Assembly: GCA_037074615.1 (NCBI GenBank)
Contig: CM073566.1
Location: 11,178,001-11,242,000, forward strand
Length of the DNA: 64,000 nucleotides
Direction of reading: 5' to 3'
Source: Leucaena leucocephala
Lineage: Eukaryota; Streptophyta; Magnoliopsida; Fabales; Fabaceae
The notes beneath the pieces are model-generated. The model ran no database searches. It was not told the DNA's origin and saw only the letters and a program-made list of their open reading frames with translations. Both the position numbers and the translations under genes were made by a program. Shown piece by piece: positions 11,621-23,015 of the stretch (the first letter of the stretch is position 1; each line of letters opens with the position of its first letter).

Positions 11621-11712
11621 TCAAGATCCTTGCTTCTTCCTTACTTGAGAAATATTTTGCAAGAGCTTCCTTCCCCTTTCTTGCTCACGGTTTTGGCTTG
11701 CAAATGAGGGGG

Positions 11713-11720
11713 TATTTATA
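11713..11720 (-). promoter_or_regulatory. LTR TATA box
   Basis: TATAAATACCCCC on the minus strand, at the place equivalent to 27807. Confidence 0.7.
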
Positions 11721-12604
11721 GCAAAAGTCTTGGGAAAATTGAAGGCCAAGATCACCTTGGAAACTATTTGATCTAATGGTTAAATGTTTGATCTTGAAAT
11801 GTCTTTTCTCTTTGGCTCATGACCTCACCACCATGACATCACTTGGGACACCTAAGCTCCTCTTCTTGGCGCCATTTTTGAGTCCTTGTGGGTCCCACCA
11901 TGTGCAAACCCTAATTCTTACTTTATTATCTTTTCTTTTTCTTTTCAAAATCCATAAATTATTCCTTATTGGGTTTGGGCTCCAAGATAACTTTTGAGAC
12001 TTATTGGGCTGGCCTAGGACAAAAATGTTGGGCCTCTTTTTAGGTCTAATAGCTATTTAGCACAAATCCCAATGTACTTTCCTTATACCGATATCCTTAA
12101 ATTACCCTGATCTTAGAATAAATGCTAAACACCTCCTTTAATTGTTCTAACATTTTAGAAATTCATTCTAATATAAAATGAATTCTCTGCAAAGTTTCAT
12201 AATTTTCTGAGATCCAGAAGTCCTGATAAAAATTTCATACGTTTCCTTTAACCTTTTATCAGTGTCATTTTTCACCGTAAATTCCATAATTAATTCTACA
12301 GGACTCCTTTTTTACTTCTGTCAACTCCATAAATTCTCATATTAATTATAATAATTGACTATCAAATTTCCTCTGATATCCATCCAGTGTGTGAAATGAC
12401 CAAAATGCCCTCCATTTACTTCTGGTTTCTTAGGGCATCACAGTGGCATTTTCGTAACTTTGCACTTTGGCTCTTAGACTTTCTTCCTCTTCCAATTAAT
12501 CCTTTTCCTTACATAAATATTGCCACATCTTTTCCTAAAAATCTCATATATTTTATTCAACCTGTACATACAACCTAGTACAGAAATTAGGGATGTTACA
12601 ACTC

Positions 12605-12939
12605 ACATCCTATAATTAGTGCTTGTGAGGTTCCCACTGCATGAACTTGCATTGTAGAATGCAGCTCTCTTTCAATTAAATTCATCCTCTTTTCCATTCA
12701 GCTTCCCAAGGCTGTTATTTTTGCTAAAATCTCATTTAAATTACCCGAAGATGATGTGGGAATTCTCCTTGGATCTTCAATTGATGGTCTTCATTAGCTA
12801 TTTTCTGAAATAACTCCCAACTTGCTTGTGGAGTTTTATCTCTCAAGGATCCATTTGCTGCTACATTCAAGGAAACCTTGTTGTGAGGAAGTATACCATC
12901 AAAGAAAATATCTACTAAATTAGCCTTCGTGATATTATC
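12605..12939 (-). pseudogene. gag middle part of the Athila-like element
   Basis: Read right to left, this continues the capsid domain: TDNITKANLVDIFFDGILP, then NVAANGSLRDKTPQASWELF. This is the pattern of Athila/Tat gag proteins (a short FY-D/N-GL-P motif followed by a DAA-G-L--KTP motif). After a frame change near 12736 the next stretch encodes a coiled segment and the VHAVGT region, which in relatives leads into a zinc-knuckle-like part. Gag packs the element RNA into particles. The upstream part of gag lies at 15267-15828, separated by the inserted LTR at 12940-15247; the downstream part lies at 8573 and below. Confidence 0.7.
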
Positions 12940-15247
12940 TGTCACATCCTCACTTTCCTAGCTTCATCTTCTCCAAACCAGTACCCTGTTATGTTTGGGA
13001 AAGGTAGGGGTGAGATTTCTGGGGAAATCAGTAGCAAACGGTACCACTCAATGCATACAAGATGAATGCAAGTGCATGACATGTCTTCTTTATCCTTCTT
13101 TAGCTTCTATTTGTATACTATCATGCTCCATGCCTATCACTACCATGCATAACCATAAACTCATAAAAGACAGAGAATATATCATTCATCATCATCATCA
13201 TCACATATCATATTAACACACAAACATATACATCAAGCATACAAGAATGGGTAAGTTCATTACCTGGTGTGTAGCCCTTCCTTTAGTCTTTGACCTTTGA
13301 TCTGAGGTTCCACCTTTTCATAGGTCAGAGCCTATACATAGCATAATAATATTTTATTATTATCTTATCCAGCATAACTCCACTTAATTTAGGCTTTTCT
13401 TGAGGTAATACCCCTTATTCTGGCAATCCCCTAACTTTCTTTCTATCCACGGCTAACCTTATAGAGAGAGATATTTCTCTATTCGAACTATTAAATTCAT
13501 AAGAACAATCCTCTAATTATTAGAGCAGGGACTAGAATACGTACTTACCTTATTCCTAAGCTTGCCGAGTCCCTAAGCTCCTTCAATTGCTCCTAGCTCA
13601 GCCAGAACTCCTTCTTTCTCTTTCTTCCTTTCTCTCTCTCTCTCTCTTCCTTTCTTCTTCTTACCGTAGGATGGATGGAATGGGAGGGGTGGGGGTATTT
13701 ATAGGTAGAGCAAGGATGAATGGATGGCTCAGATCGAATCACGATAAAGGCTCAGATCGCTTAGCTTCCTCAAGAAGCTTCGCTTGCATCATCGTGATGA
13801 CATCATCATCCTTAATGACTCATCAAAATGACATCATTCATAGACACCTCACATGCTTAGGCGGAGCAATGGTGGGCCCTTGGGACACCTCACCAGCTGA
13901 CTCAACACTTCCAGAGAATTCCAGAGTCTTATCCCAGAATAAACGGCTGAGATCGTGCCACGTGTCCTTAGCTTTTTCTTCTTTCCCTATGCTCATGACA
14001 TGTGGCACCTTATGGGTACCATGAGGACACCTTTCATGCCACCTCATGTCCTCTGGATAAGTCCAGAGCTTTATCTGATCAATTCCCCAGTTATCACTTG
14101 ATCGGGGTAACTTTACTTTATTGAAAAGTCACTAAAACATTATTTAATGCCACTTTAACCCACATAAATATTGGGCCACATTTTTGGACTCTTGGGATGC
14201 TATCTTGGGTCTCTAATCATGATCAACCACTCTGATGGCTCAATTCCCGAGAAACATCCCTTGACAAATTACCAAAATGCCCTTAGTTCTTCTTTATTTA
14301 CTTTAATGAGTCTAGGGGTATTATTGTCTTTTCACACCTTACCAGAGTATTCCCTGACCCTGGTCAACTATCCAGATAACCTTTCTTGACTGTCTAACCT
14401 TAGTCAAATGATCAAAATACCCTTCACTCATTCTTTAACTATTATATAACATAGGCGTATTTTTGTCATTTCGCATATTTTCTAGACACTGGCCTCTTTT
14501 TCTGATAAACTGATATCATGGGCCTGGGCCTCTATGTGACATCATCTGGGCTCATTAAGTCCCAGTTTGCTCATCGATTAATTTCCTAATCGGATATCGG
14601 GCGTTCACGAACTCCCGTCAAAATTCACTAATATGTGAATAACTTTTCTTACAGATCTCCTTTCAGGACTTCGTCAGTTCCCTAACCTCTATCTTCACAG
14701 GACGCATCTTCCTATAACTTTTCACTTATATCTGAGGTCTAAGAGATCTGATACAAATTTCAGATAACTTTTTGACTATCAGATAAATTTCAGTTATCTG
14801 AAACTCTAATAAAATTTTTGTGATAAGCTAGATTAACCATCATCATTTCCTCTATCTACTGATGAAATTTGGGACTGAAATGCTTCCGGGCAGTTCTAAG
14901 CCACTTCTGGCTCAACTTTCTATAATTACCATTTTGCCCCTGGAAACTTTTTCTCTTTTCAATTAAGTCCCTTAACTTTTCATAATTACACTTAATGGCC
15001 CACAACTTGTGTATACTTTCATCTTTACACCATGAAACTTTTAAACTTTCACTTTAGTCCCTTTCTTTTCTAAAATGACCATTATGCCTCTAGGGACTTT
15101 TACTATTTATATATAAGTCCCTGTACTTTCACTTATTTGCAGTTTAGTCCCTAAGAATACTCTGTATGTTTCTAGGACTTCTGCTCCAAGGGATTTGGTA
15201 GTCTATCTATTTCAGGCTACTTTCTAAGTCTCTGGGCCTAAAAATTA
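12940..15247 (-). mobile_element. Reverse Gypsy LTR inserted in gag, start damaged
   Basis: The minus strand ends in AGGATGTGACA at 12940. It matches the LTR at 24431-26343 along most of its length, including the TATA region and the AACATAACAGGGTAC motif. Its start (TGTAACATCCxAATTTTT) should lie near 15250, but the first dozen bases are replaced by a copy of 25 bp of flanking gag sequence, so no clean target duplication exists. No PBS follows, so it is a solo LTR or a remnant. Confidence 0.75.
13696..13703 (-). promoter_or_regulatory. LTR TATA box
   Basis: TATAAATACCCCC on the minus strand within the LTR at 12940-15247. Confidence 0.65.
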
Positions 15248-15318
15248 ATAAATCTCATTCAATATTACATTATGATGGGGACATCAAGCCAACAAATTAA
15301 TAAATCTCATTCAATATT
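15242..15318. repeat. 25-bp direct duplication with 27-bp spacer
   Basis: Positions 15242-15266 and 15294-15318 are identical (AAATTAATAAATC ... CAATATT). The second copy and the spacer belong to gag of the Athila-like element; the first copy sits exactly where the LTR start should be. This looks like filler DNA copied during break repair rather than a 5-bp target duplication. Confidence 0.75.
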
Positions 15319-15828
15319 CATGTAATAACTCCCCATTCTGCTGCAGAATATTTATTATCTCCTTATTTATCCGAGTAGTCTTTGAGGCTGGAAAAATTGT
15401 TCTAGATATGTTGACTTCAGCTGATCCCATGTAAGAGTTGAGAAATGAGTTGGCAGATTGTATAACTACTCCTTAGCCTTCCCTTCTATAGTGAAATGAA
15501 AACACCTCCTTAAGATGTCATCCAACACAGTCATTGGAGGCTTCATCAAAGAGCAGATCATGTGCATGGTATGTAGGTACCGGTGTAAAAATTCTCCTAC
15601 AAAACCATAGAATTTAGGTAAGGCTGCAATCAAAGCTCGTTTAATTTCAAAATTAGACTCTTTAGTATAGAAACCATAAGGATCATAATTCACACGCGAA
15701 TGATTTATTTCCTTCACACTTCTATTATCTTCTATATTCATTGGCATTTCATTTTCTCCTTGTCTATTATGCCCATTATCCCCATTAGGATTAATCTCAG
15801 TCATGTTAGAAGTTTTTGTTGATCTCAC
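15267..15828 (-). pseudogene. gag N-terminal part of the Athila-like element
   Basis: The minus-strand frame contains MTEINPNGDNGHNRQ, then KESNFEIKRALIAALPKFYG and LDDILRRCFHFTIEGKAKE, the start of the retrotransposon gag (capsid) domain. After a TGG-to-stop change it continues with LYNLPTHFS, TWDQLKSTYLEQFF and the HEY and CPHHN motifs. The order fits Athila/Tat gag. The first Met is probably the one in MTEIN; the reading frame is open further upstream but reaches the solo LTR at 15875. The downstream half of the domain is displaced to 12939. The element's leader and PBS lie beyond the solo LTR at 17850-18304. Confidence 0.75.
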
Positions 15829-16415
15829 TTCTTCTCTAAATTCTCTCCTTATTTTCCTAAGTTATCTCTCAATTTGTAACATCCCAATTTTTGGGTCTAG
15901 TTGAGCTGGGAGGTAGTCTGATATGGGCAGGCTGCTAAACCCGTAGTCCTATGGTGGTAGTCTGATATGGGCGGATTATTTACCTGTATTTTGTAGGATC
16001 TGAGGGATGAGCTAAGTCCTTCAGGATGTAAAGATGAGTTGAGTCTTTAACCTATAGAATCGGGACAGTTCACCTAGGTTCAAAATGAGGAATGGGAGGA
16101 ATGTCCTAAGTCTTAAGCCTAGGAGTTCTGCAGGTAGCTTGATATGGGCTGGCTCCTGTGTAAGATAACCTGATATGGAGGGTTGTCGAGCCTTTCAATT
16201 AACAATGACTCCTGAAGAGGGGATGAGTTATTGAAAGAGACTTTCTAGAACTTAGGATAAAGGATAAGAAGAAAGTGAGATAAGATAGACCCCAGAATTA
16301 TGCTAAGATTCTGTGGGGTGAGATATGAAAGGAATGGACACTGCTTATAAGAGCAGTAGAGTTGTCCATAAGAAAGAAAGCAGACAGTATGAGAAAGGTG
16401 TATTGGTGACTTTTG

Positions 16416-16643
16416 GTCGCGACGAGGAAGTAGATTGGTCGCGACTAATATTGGTAGAGAGGATTGGTCGTGACGGATATGTATGTGGTGTCGCGACTAA
16501 TGAGTAAAATGCGCCTAGTTGCGACTAGAATATGTTGTGGTCGCGACTAAAGACTGTTGTGGTCGTGACTAGAGAATGCTGTGGTCGCGACTAATGAACA
16601 CAGAAGGTGTTAAGTCGCGATGAGATGATGGTAAGGTCGCGAC
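16416..16643. repeat. GTCGCGAC array in the solo LTR
   Basis: Six exact copies of the 8-bp palindrome and several one-base variants in 228 bp, at irregular spacing. It lies upstream of the TATA box, so in the U3 part of the LTR. Confidence 0.8.
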
Positions 16644-17147
16644 TAGTGGCTAAAGTGGTGCCAAGCGTATGGGCCATGAGTTATGAAGGTCCAAATGAGA
16701 TAGTTACCCGGTTAGAGATAGACCGGAGGTAGGAGATCAGATACAGGAAAGGTTATCTGGAAACCATGAGGTGGACAGATAAGGTATCCTCATGGGACCC
16801 ACAAGATGCCACATGGCATTAGAGTGATGATTCAGTAACCTTTCAGTAGAGTAAAGTTACTCGGTTGGCACGAAAACCAAGAAAGTGATCAGATAAGTCT
16901 GGGACTTATCTGGATAGCATTGGGAAGTGTGCAAGGTCTTTTCCAGGCGCCATATGGCTCTAGTCTGGAGAAAGCAGAAAAGTTGAGGGCACGTATTACG
17001 AGGTAGGAGACTGGACCTGTGAGTCAGCTGCTGAGGTGGCACTGATGATGCAGTAAAAGGAAATTAAAGAAAATAGGAAAATCTAGGAAAAACCAGGACC
17101 GCAGGATCAAAGTTCATAGAAACTACGAAAATGCCATTGGAGGCAAT

Positions 17148-17155
17148 TATAAATA
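17148..17155 (+). promoter_or_regulatory. LTR TATA box
   Basis: TATAAATACCCCC, about 500 bp downstream of the GTCGCGAC array. Confidence 0.7.
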
Positions 17156-17675
17156 CCCCCCATTCCATTTCATTCACGCATGGTGAGGAGAAGGGAGAGA
17201 AAGAAGAGAGAGAAGGAGAAGGAAGGGAAGAGAGAAAGGAGAAAAGGAAGTAAGGAAGTTCTGGCGGAGCTGGAAGCAGAATAAGGATAGTAGAGTTCTG
17301 CTGAGCTAGCCAAGTAGTAACTAATCCTAGCTTTTATGTAATGGCTTTGTGATTGATGTGCTATTGTTTGGTTGGATTGTTGTCTTATATGTTATGTCTG
17401 AAGCTCTACTGCAATGCTATGATCATATGTTATTGAGTATGGAAGCACGCGGCATGCTTATCTGTACACAATCACAAGCAAGCACTGTCACACTGCATTA
17501 CATATACTGTTATGATTATTACTACTGAGATTCCCCCGAATCTCATCCCCCTTGTATAACCATTTTAGGGAGGTTATGTCAAGGTAGATTTTTGAGAATT
17601 TTGAGCGACGCCGTTATGCTGCTGAAATTTCGGCAGAGATAGCAGTAGTGGAGGAAGGATATGATGCGTACTGTG

Positions 17676-17752
17676 TACGTAGGTACTGTTTAAGGAGGCT
17701 GGTAGTGAGTGGACCTAGCCGGTTCATCCAGTCTTTCTTGGGTACTTACGTA
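17676..17752 (+). other. Conserved 77-bp LTR block, copy 3
   Basis: TACGTAGGTAC and GTACTTACGTA close the block with 11 paired positions. Confidence 0.7.
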
Positions 17753-17970
17753 GAATGGTAGTTCTAATGAGAGAATTACCAAATCAGTACAGCTAGTATA
17801 GCTTCCGCAGGTGTGCTCTGAGGAGTCTAAGGCAGGATGTTTCACAATTCCAGATTCAAAAGGCACTAATGGTCCAGTTCTTTGACGTATGCAACTCAGA
17901 AACAATAAAGAATAACCAAGCAAGCAATCAAAATCAGACACAAAAGTTTCACAGCAAAAAATTTCAGCTA

Positions 17971-18135
17971 GTCACGACATAAAGGTTTTAAGGTCGCGAC
18001 CTCAGAACACAGAGAGCAGATTTTCCAAACTAGTCGAGACCAGATGTTGTGAAAGTCGTGACTGAAGTTCACAGAAAGTAATCAGTACCATAGTAAGGCA
18101 ATTTGGTCTTGACCAAAATGAGGTTATGTCGCGAC
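17971..18135. repeat. TCGCGAC array next to the PBS of the Athila-like element
   Basis: Seven exact or variant GTCGCGAC motifs in the untranslated leader (exact copies at 17993 and 18128). With the array at 6242-7001 this places such arrays at both internal ends of the same element. Confidence 0.7.
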
Positions 18136-18279
18136 TCAAAGGGACAGAGAGCAATTTCACAGAAATTGGAAAAGTGCAGAATGCAATGCAATTAAAAACA
18201 ATAAAAACTAATATTCAAACAAAAAATGACTCAGGTAAATAATGGAATTGACAATCAATTACTAAGGAACCAATCACTT

Positions 18280-18300
18280 GGCTTTTCGGCAACGAAGCCA
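18280..18300 (-). promoter_or_regulatory. Primer-binding site of the Athila-like element
   Basis: The minus strand reads TGGCTTCGTTGCCG followed by AAAAGCC, close to the TGGCGCCGTTGCCG type of site found in Athila/Tat elements. It begins four bases inside the LTR end at 18305. Confidence 0.65.
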
Positions 18301-18304
18301 TTAA

Positions 18305-19255
18305 TGAATAGCTTAGATTATCGTCATTCGTTCCATCAAAATAATAATAATTGCACCCAATAATATAGTATAAGGGACAACCCTATCTTTCTTCTTGAGG
18401 AACCTTTTTATTAGAAACCTAGCAAACTGGTGATAAAACCATTGGAAACCTGAGTAAGAGTAAAATGGGTTTTTTGGTTTGATTGATTTTTGATGTAGTA
18501 AAATAAGGGTACAATAAAGTAAAAATTTTGTATTTTTGATTAAGATGAAAACTAGTTGGTTTGTGAAAGAAATATGTTGTGGCAGACTCTTGATGATGAA
18601 AATATATATATCCTTGCTCTTAATTTGATATGGGAGTTTTGAAATCAGTAAGTCTTAAATAAAACCTCAATCGATCAATTGAGTCTAGAGCATTAATATT
18701 TTTTAAACTCCTTTGATCAAAGCTAGTTTAAAAACTCTTAATGAATTGTTAAAAACCACTTAGGTGTAACTTAAATCAGATGATGAAAATGTCCTCGAAT
18801 GATCGTCTATCGACAAACCCTAGATTTCAAGCAATTGAGTTAATTAGCAATGATCGTTGATAATAGTTCAACTGTTTTAAAATTGAAACTGAAATATTAT
18901 ATTAAAATCCAACATTCAAAGCATCCAAAGTCAATTACAATTGTCTAATATGAGAATAATCAATCGACATTTAATCCCTTATTCATATAATGAAAACCCT
19001 AGATTAAGCAGGATCAAAACATGAAAAAAGATGCACATTAAAACAAAAAACTCCCCAGTGCAGTCCATGAGCTCGAGATATGAGATCCAACACCAAGAGA
19101 CTAAAGATTTAGCCTCTCATGACTCCTACAGTGCTGCAATCGCTACCTAGATATGATGCCATGAAGAAAGAAGAAAAGGTGATGGAAAGATGACTGATAG
19201 AAGATGTGTGGAGGTAGTAAAGAGAATTGAGAGAGAGTTTGAGTATTGCTTCTTG
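18305..19255 (-). mobile_element. 5' LTR of the Athila-like element, incomplete
   Basis: It is the partner of 5192-6167. The last 30-40 bp on the outer side are missing because the sequence switches at 19256 to another LTR start (TGTAACATCCC). Confidence 0.8.
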
Positions 19256-19530
19256 TAACATCCCGATTTTTGGTCTAGGAGAACTGGGAAGTAGTCTGAT
19301 ATAGGCAGGCTGCTAAACCCGTAATCCCAGGGTAGTAATCTGATATGGGCAGATCACTTACCTATATTTTGTAGGAATCCGAGGGATGAGTTAAGTCCTT
19401 CAGGATTTAAAGATGAGTTAAGTCTTTAACCTACAGAATCAGGACAGTTCACCTAGGTTCAAAATGAGGAATGTGAGGAATATCCTAAGTCTTAAGCCTA
19501 GGAATTCTGCAGGTAGCTTAATATGGGCTA
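19256..19530 (+). mobile_element. Start fragment of a Gypsy LTR
   Basis: It matches 15875-16145, the start of the solo LTR, at high identity. It stops at 19530 within the phrase AATATGGGCTAG, where it joins an LTR in the opposite direction. Confidence 0.8.
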
Positions 19531-19879
19531 GCATAAATCCACTTAACTCAAGCTTATCTTGAGATAATACCCCTATTCTGACCATCCCCTAATTTTCTTT
19601 CTATCCACGGCTAACCTTATAGAGAGAGATATTTCTTTATTATAACTATCTAATTTATAAGAACAATCCTCTAATTTATTAGAGCAGAGACTAGAATAAA
19701 TTACTTACCTTATTCCTGAGCTTGTTGAGTCCCTAAGCTCCTTGGATTACTCCTATCTCAGCCAGAACTCCTTCTTTCTCTTCCTTTCTTTCTCTTTCTT
19801 TCTCTCTTTCTCTTTCTCTCTCTTCTTTTCTCTTCTCCTCTTGGTGTTTGCCATGAATGGAATGGGAGGGAGGGGTGGT

Positions 19880-19887
19880 TATTTATA
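19880..19887 (-). promoter_or_regulatory. LTR TATA box
   Basis: TATAAATA on the minus strand within the reverse LTR at 19531-24430; the following C-run is interrupted. Confidence 0.55.
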
Positions 19888-22417
19888 GTTGAGGCAAAGT
19901 GGAATGAACGGCTCAGATTGAATCACGATGAACGGCTCAGATCGCTTGCTTCCTCAAGAAGCTTCGCCTACATCATCATGATGACATCATCCTCCATAAT
20001 GACTCGTCAAAAGTGACATCATCAAGGGACACCTCATATACTTAGGTGGCATAATGGTGGGGCCCTCGGGATACCTCACCAGCTGACTCAACGCTTCTAG
20101 AGAGTTCTAGAGTCTTATCCCGGAATGAACGGCTGAGATCGTGCCACGTGTCCTTATCTTTTTCTTCTTTCCCCAGATCAGTGCCATGTGGTGCCTTATG
20201 GGTCCCTTTCATGCCACCTCATGGCTTCCGGATAAGTCCAGACTTTATCTGATCAATTCCCCGGTTATCACTTCACCTGGGTAATTCTACTTTATTGAAA
20301 ACTCACTAAAATATTACTTTAATGCCACTTTAATTCACATAATTCTTGGGCTACGTTTTTGGGCTTTTGGAATGTCATCTTGGGTCTCTGATCAAGCTCA
20401 AGTACTCTGATGGCTCAATTCCCAAGAAATATCCCTTGGCAAATTACCAAAATGCCCTTGGTTCCTCTTTATTTACTTTAATGAGTCTAGGGGCACATTG
20501 TCTTTTCACACCATACCAGAGTGTTCCCTGACCCTGATCAACTATCCAGATAACCTTTCTTGACTGTCTATCCTTAGTCAAATGACCAAAATACTCTTTA
20601 CTCATTCTTTAACTATTTTATATCACAGGGATATTTTCGTCATTTTGCACCTTTTTATGGATACCGGCCCCTTTTACCGCTGAACTGATATCATGGACCT
20701 AGGCCTCCCTTGGTGTCATTATGGGCCTCTGAGTGACGCCATCTGGGCTCATTCAGTCCCAGTTTGCTTACTATAACATCCTAATTTTTAGGCCCAGAGA
20801 CTCAGAAAGTAGCCTGAAAAAGATAGGCTACCAGACCCCTTTGAGCAGAAGTCCCAGAAACATACAGAGGGATTTTAGGGACTAAAATGTAAATAAGTGA
20901 AAGTACAAGGACTTATATGTAAATAGTAAAAGTCCTAGGGGTAAAATGGTCATTTCAGGAAAGAAAGGGACTAAAGTGAAAAGTCTAAAAGTCTCTTGGT
21001 GTAAAAGTAAAAGTAGACACAAGTTATAAGGCCAAAAGAGAAAGTAGACAAAAATGTGGGGTCTTTAAGCTTAATTTTAGCCAAATAAAAGGGACTTAAT
21101 TGAAAAGAAGAAAAATTCCAAGGGCAAAAGTGTAATTATGGAAAGATGAGCTAGAAATGGCTTAACACTGCCCGGAAGCATTTTAGTTCCAAATCTCACC
21201 AGTAGATAAAGGAAATAATGCTGGATAATCCAGCTTGATACAGGAATTTTATCAGGACTCCAGATAGCCAAAATTTATCTGATAGTCTAAAAGTATAAAA
21301 AATTCCTACTGGATATCCTAGACCTCAGATATGAGTGAAAAACTACAGGAAGATGCGTCCTGTAAAGACGGATGTCAGGAAACTGACAGAATACCTAAAG
21401 GAGGTCTGTAGAAAAAGTTATTCACAAATTAGTGAATTGAGATGGGAGTTTGTGACCTCCGGGTATCCGATTGGGAGATTTATCGGTATTCAAATTGAGA
21501 CTAAATGAGCTCAGATGACATCAGTCAGAGGCCCTTAATGACCCAAAGGGATGCCTAGACTCAGTATGTCAGTTTATCTGATAAAAGGAGTCGGTGTCCG
21601 GAAAAAGGTATAAAATAACGAAAATGCCCTTATGTTAAAAAATAGTGAAAGAATGAATAAAGGGTATTTTGGTCATTTGGCTAAGGTGAGACAGTCAATG
21701 AAGGTTATCTGGATAGTTGACCAGGGTCAGAGAATACTCTGGTGAGGTGTGAAAAGATAATAATGCCCCTAGATTCATTAAAGTAAAGAAAGAGGAACCA
21801 AGGGCACTTTGGTAATTTGCTAAGGGATGTTTCTTGGGAATCAAGCCATCAGAGTACTTGGGCTGGATCAGAGACCCAAGATGATATTCCAAGGCCCAAA
21901 AACGTAGCCCAACATATATGTGGGAAAAAGTGGCATTAAAATAGTATTTTAGTGACTTTTCAATGAAGTAGAGTTACTCAGTAGGCATGATAACCGAGAA
22001 AGGTGCTAGCAAGATGCCACATGGCGCCAAAAAAGTGACTTTTAGTGACTTTTCAATACAGTGCTGGAGTTATCTGGATAGCATTGGATGGCGTGAAAGG
22101 TTCCAGCAAGATGCCACATGGCGCCAACATAAAGGAAGAAGAAAAAGCTGAGGACACGTGGCACGATCTCAGCCATGTATTCCGGTGCAAGACTCTGGAA
22201 TTCTCTGAGAGCGCTGAGTCAGCTGGTGAGGTGTCCCGTGGACCCTACCATTGCGCCACCTAGCCTATGAGGTGTCCCTTGATGATGTCATAAAGTGATG
22301 AGTCATAAGGATGATGATGTCATCACGATGATATAAGCGAAACTTGGTGAGCAAGTAAGGCAATCTGAGCCACTCATTGAGAATTGATCTGGACCACTCA
22401 TTCTCCTTTACCTCCAC

Positions 22418-22425
22418 TATAAATA
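22418..22425 (+). promoter_or_regulatory. LTR TATA box
   Basis: TATAAATACCCCC within the solo LTR. Confidence 0.7.
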
Positions 22426-22938
22426 CCCCCTCCCCCTTGCCTTCTCATTCACGGCCAAGAGCCATTTTAGAGAGAGAAGGAAGTTCTAGAGAGAGAAAGT
22501 GAGAGGAAGAAAGAAATAAGGAAGTCTGGCGGAGCTGGAAGCAGTATAGAGATAGTAGAGTTCTGCTAAGCTAGCCAGGTAGTAACTAATCCTAGCTTTT
22601 ATGTAATGGCTTTGTGATTTAATGTGCTATTGTTTGGTTGGATTATTGTCTTATATGTTATGTTTGAAGCTCTACTACAATGCTATGATCATATGTTATT
22701 GAGTATGGAAGCACGCAACATACTTATCTGTACACAATCACAAGTAAGCACTATCACACTACATTACATATATTGTTATGATTATTACTACTGAGATTTC
22801 CCCGAATCTCATCCCCAATGTATAATCCATTACAGGGAGGTTATGTCAAAGTAAATTTTAAGAATGCTAAGAGACGCCGTTATGCTGCCAAAATTATGGC
22901 AAAATATCAGTTATGAAGGAAGGATGATATGTACTATG

Positions 22939-23015
22939 TACGTAGATACTGTCTAAGAAGTCTGGAAGTGAGTGGACCTAGCCGGTTCATCCAGTCTTTC
23001 CTGGATACTTACATA
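22939..23015 (+). other. Conserved 77-bp LTR block, copy 4 (decayed)
   Basis: Length is still 77 bp, but three of the 11 closing pairs are broken (TACGTAGATAC and ATACTTACATA). Confidence 0.6.

Larger units (their letters stand above)
9119..12600 (-). mobile_element. Truncated reverse-strand Tekay-like element: 5' LTR, PBS, start of extra ORF
   Basis: The minus strand carries a complete LTR (12600-9530) with TGTAACATCCC at its start and GGATATTTCA at its end. It is followed by a degenerate PBS (9526-9515) and about 400 bp of internal sequence that matches 30000-30410 of the large Tekay element. The element is cut at 9119 where it joins the Copia LTR fragment. The LTR contains a TATA box, a splice-donor-like site and a 77-bp block, all at positions equivalent to the Tekay copies. 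The five bases outside the LTR are ACTCA; no partner remains. Confidence 0.85.
15875..17844 (+). mobile_element. Solo LTR with TCGCGAC array (TSD CAATT)
   Basis: It starts TGTAACATCCC and ends GGATGTTTCA. It is flanked by perfect duplications CAATT at 15870-15874 and 17845-17849, so it is a true solo LTR left after recombination between two LTRs. Its start resembles 19256-19530 and the reverse solo LTR at 40269-43608; its end resembles the Tekay LTR. It holds a TATA box, the 77-bp block and an array of GTCGCGAC. It inserted into the leader/gag boundary of the Athila-like element. Confidence 0.93.
5192..19255 (-). mobile_element. Athila/Tat-like Gypsy element with gag and protease only, interrupted
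   Basis: Two copies of the same LTR (5192-6167 and 18305-19255) lie in the same minus-strand orientation. Between them, read from right to left, are a PBS (18300-18280), a leader, a gag (15828-12605, interrupted), and an Athila-type aspartic protease (8573-7395). After the protease there is only a short acidic ORF and a polypurine tract. No reverse transcriptase, RNase H or integrase is present, so the element could not have moved by itself. Later arrivals are the Copia-Tekay fragment at 8574-12600, a reverse LTR at 12940-15247 and the solo LTR at 15875-17844. Five bases before the outer end are ATTAA (5187-5191); the partner duplication is lost because the right end is rearranged at 19256. 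Confidence 0.75.

Noticed and set aside
13186..13204. ATC microsatellite in the reverse LTR
   Set aside because: Ordinary short microsatellite; no further meaning seen.
13587..14024. 145-codon plus-strand ORF with Ser/Leu-rich start
   Set aside because: It lies antisense in the LTR at 12940-15247 over a CT-rich microsatellite and its TATA region; no known domain.
16416..16643. CRISPR-like appearance of regularly recurring short repeats
   Set aside because: Repeats are only 8 bp, irregularly spaced, in plant retroelement sequence, with no cas genes.
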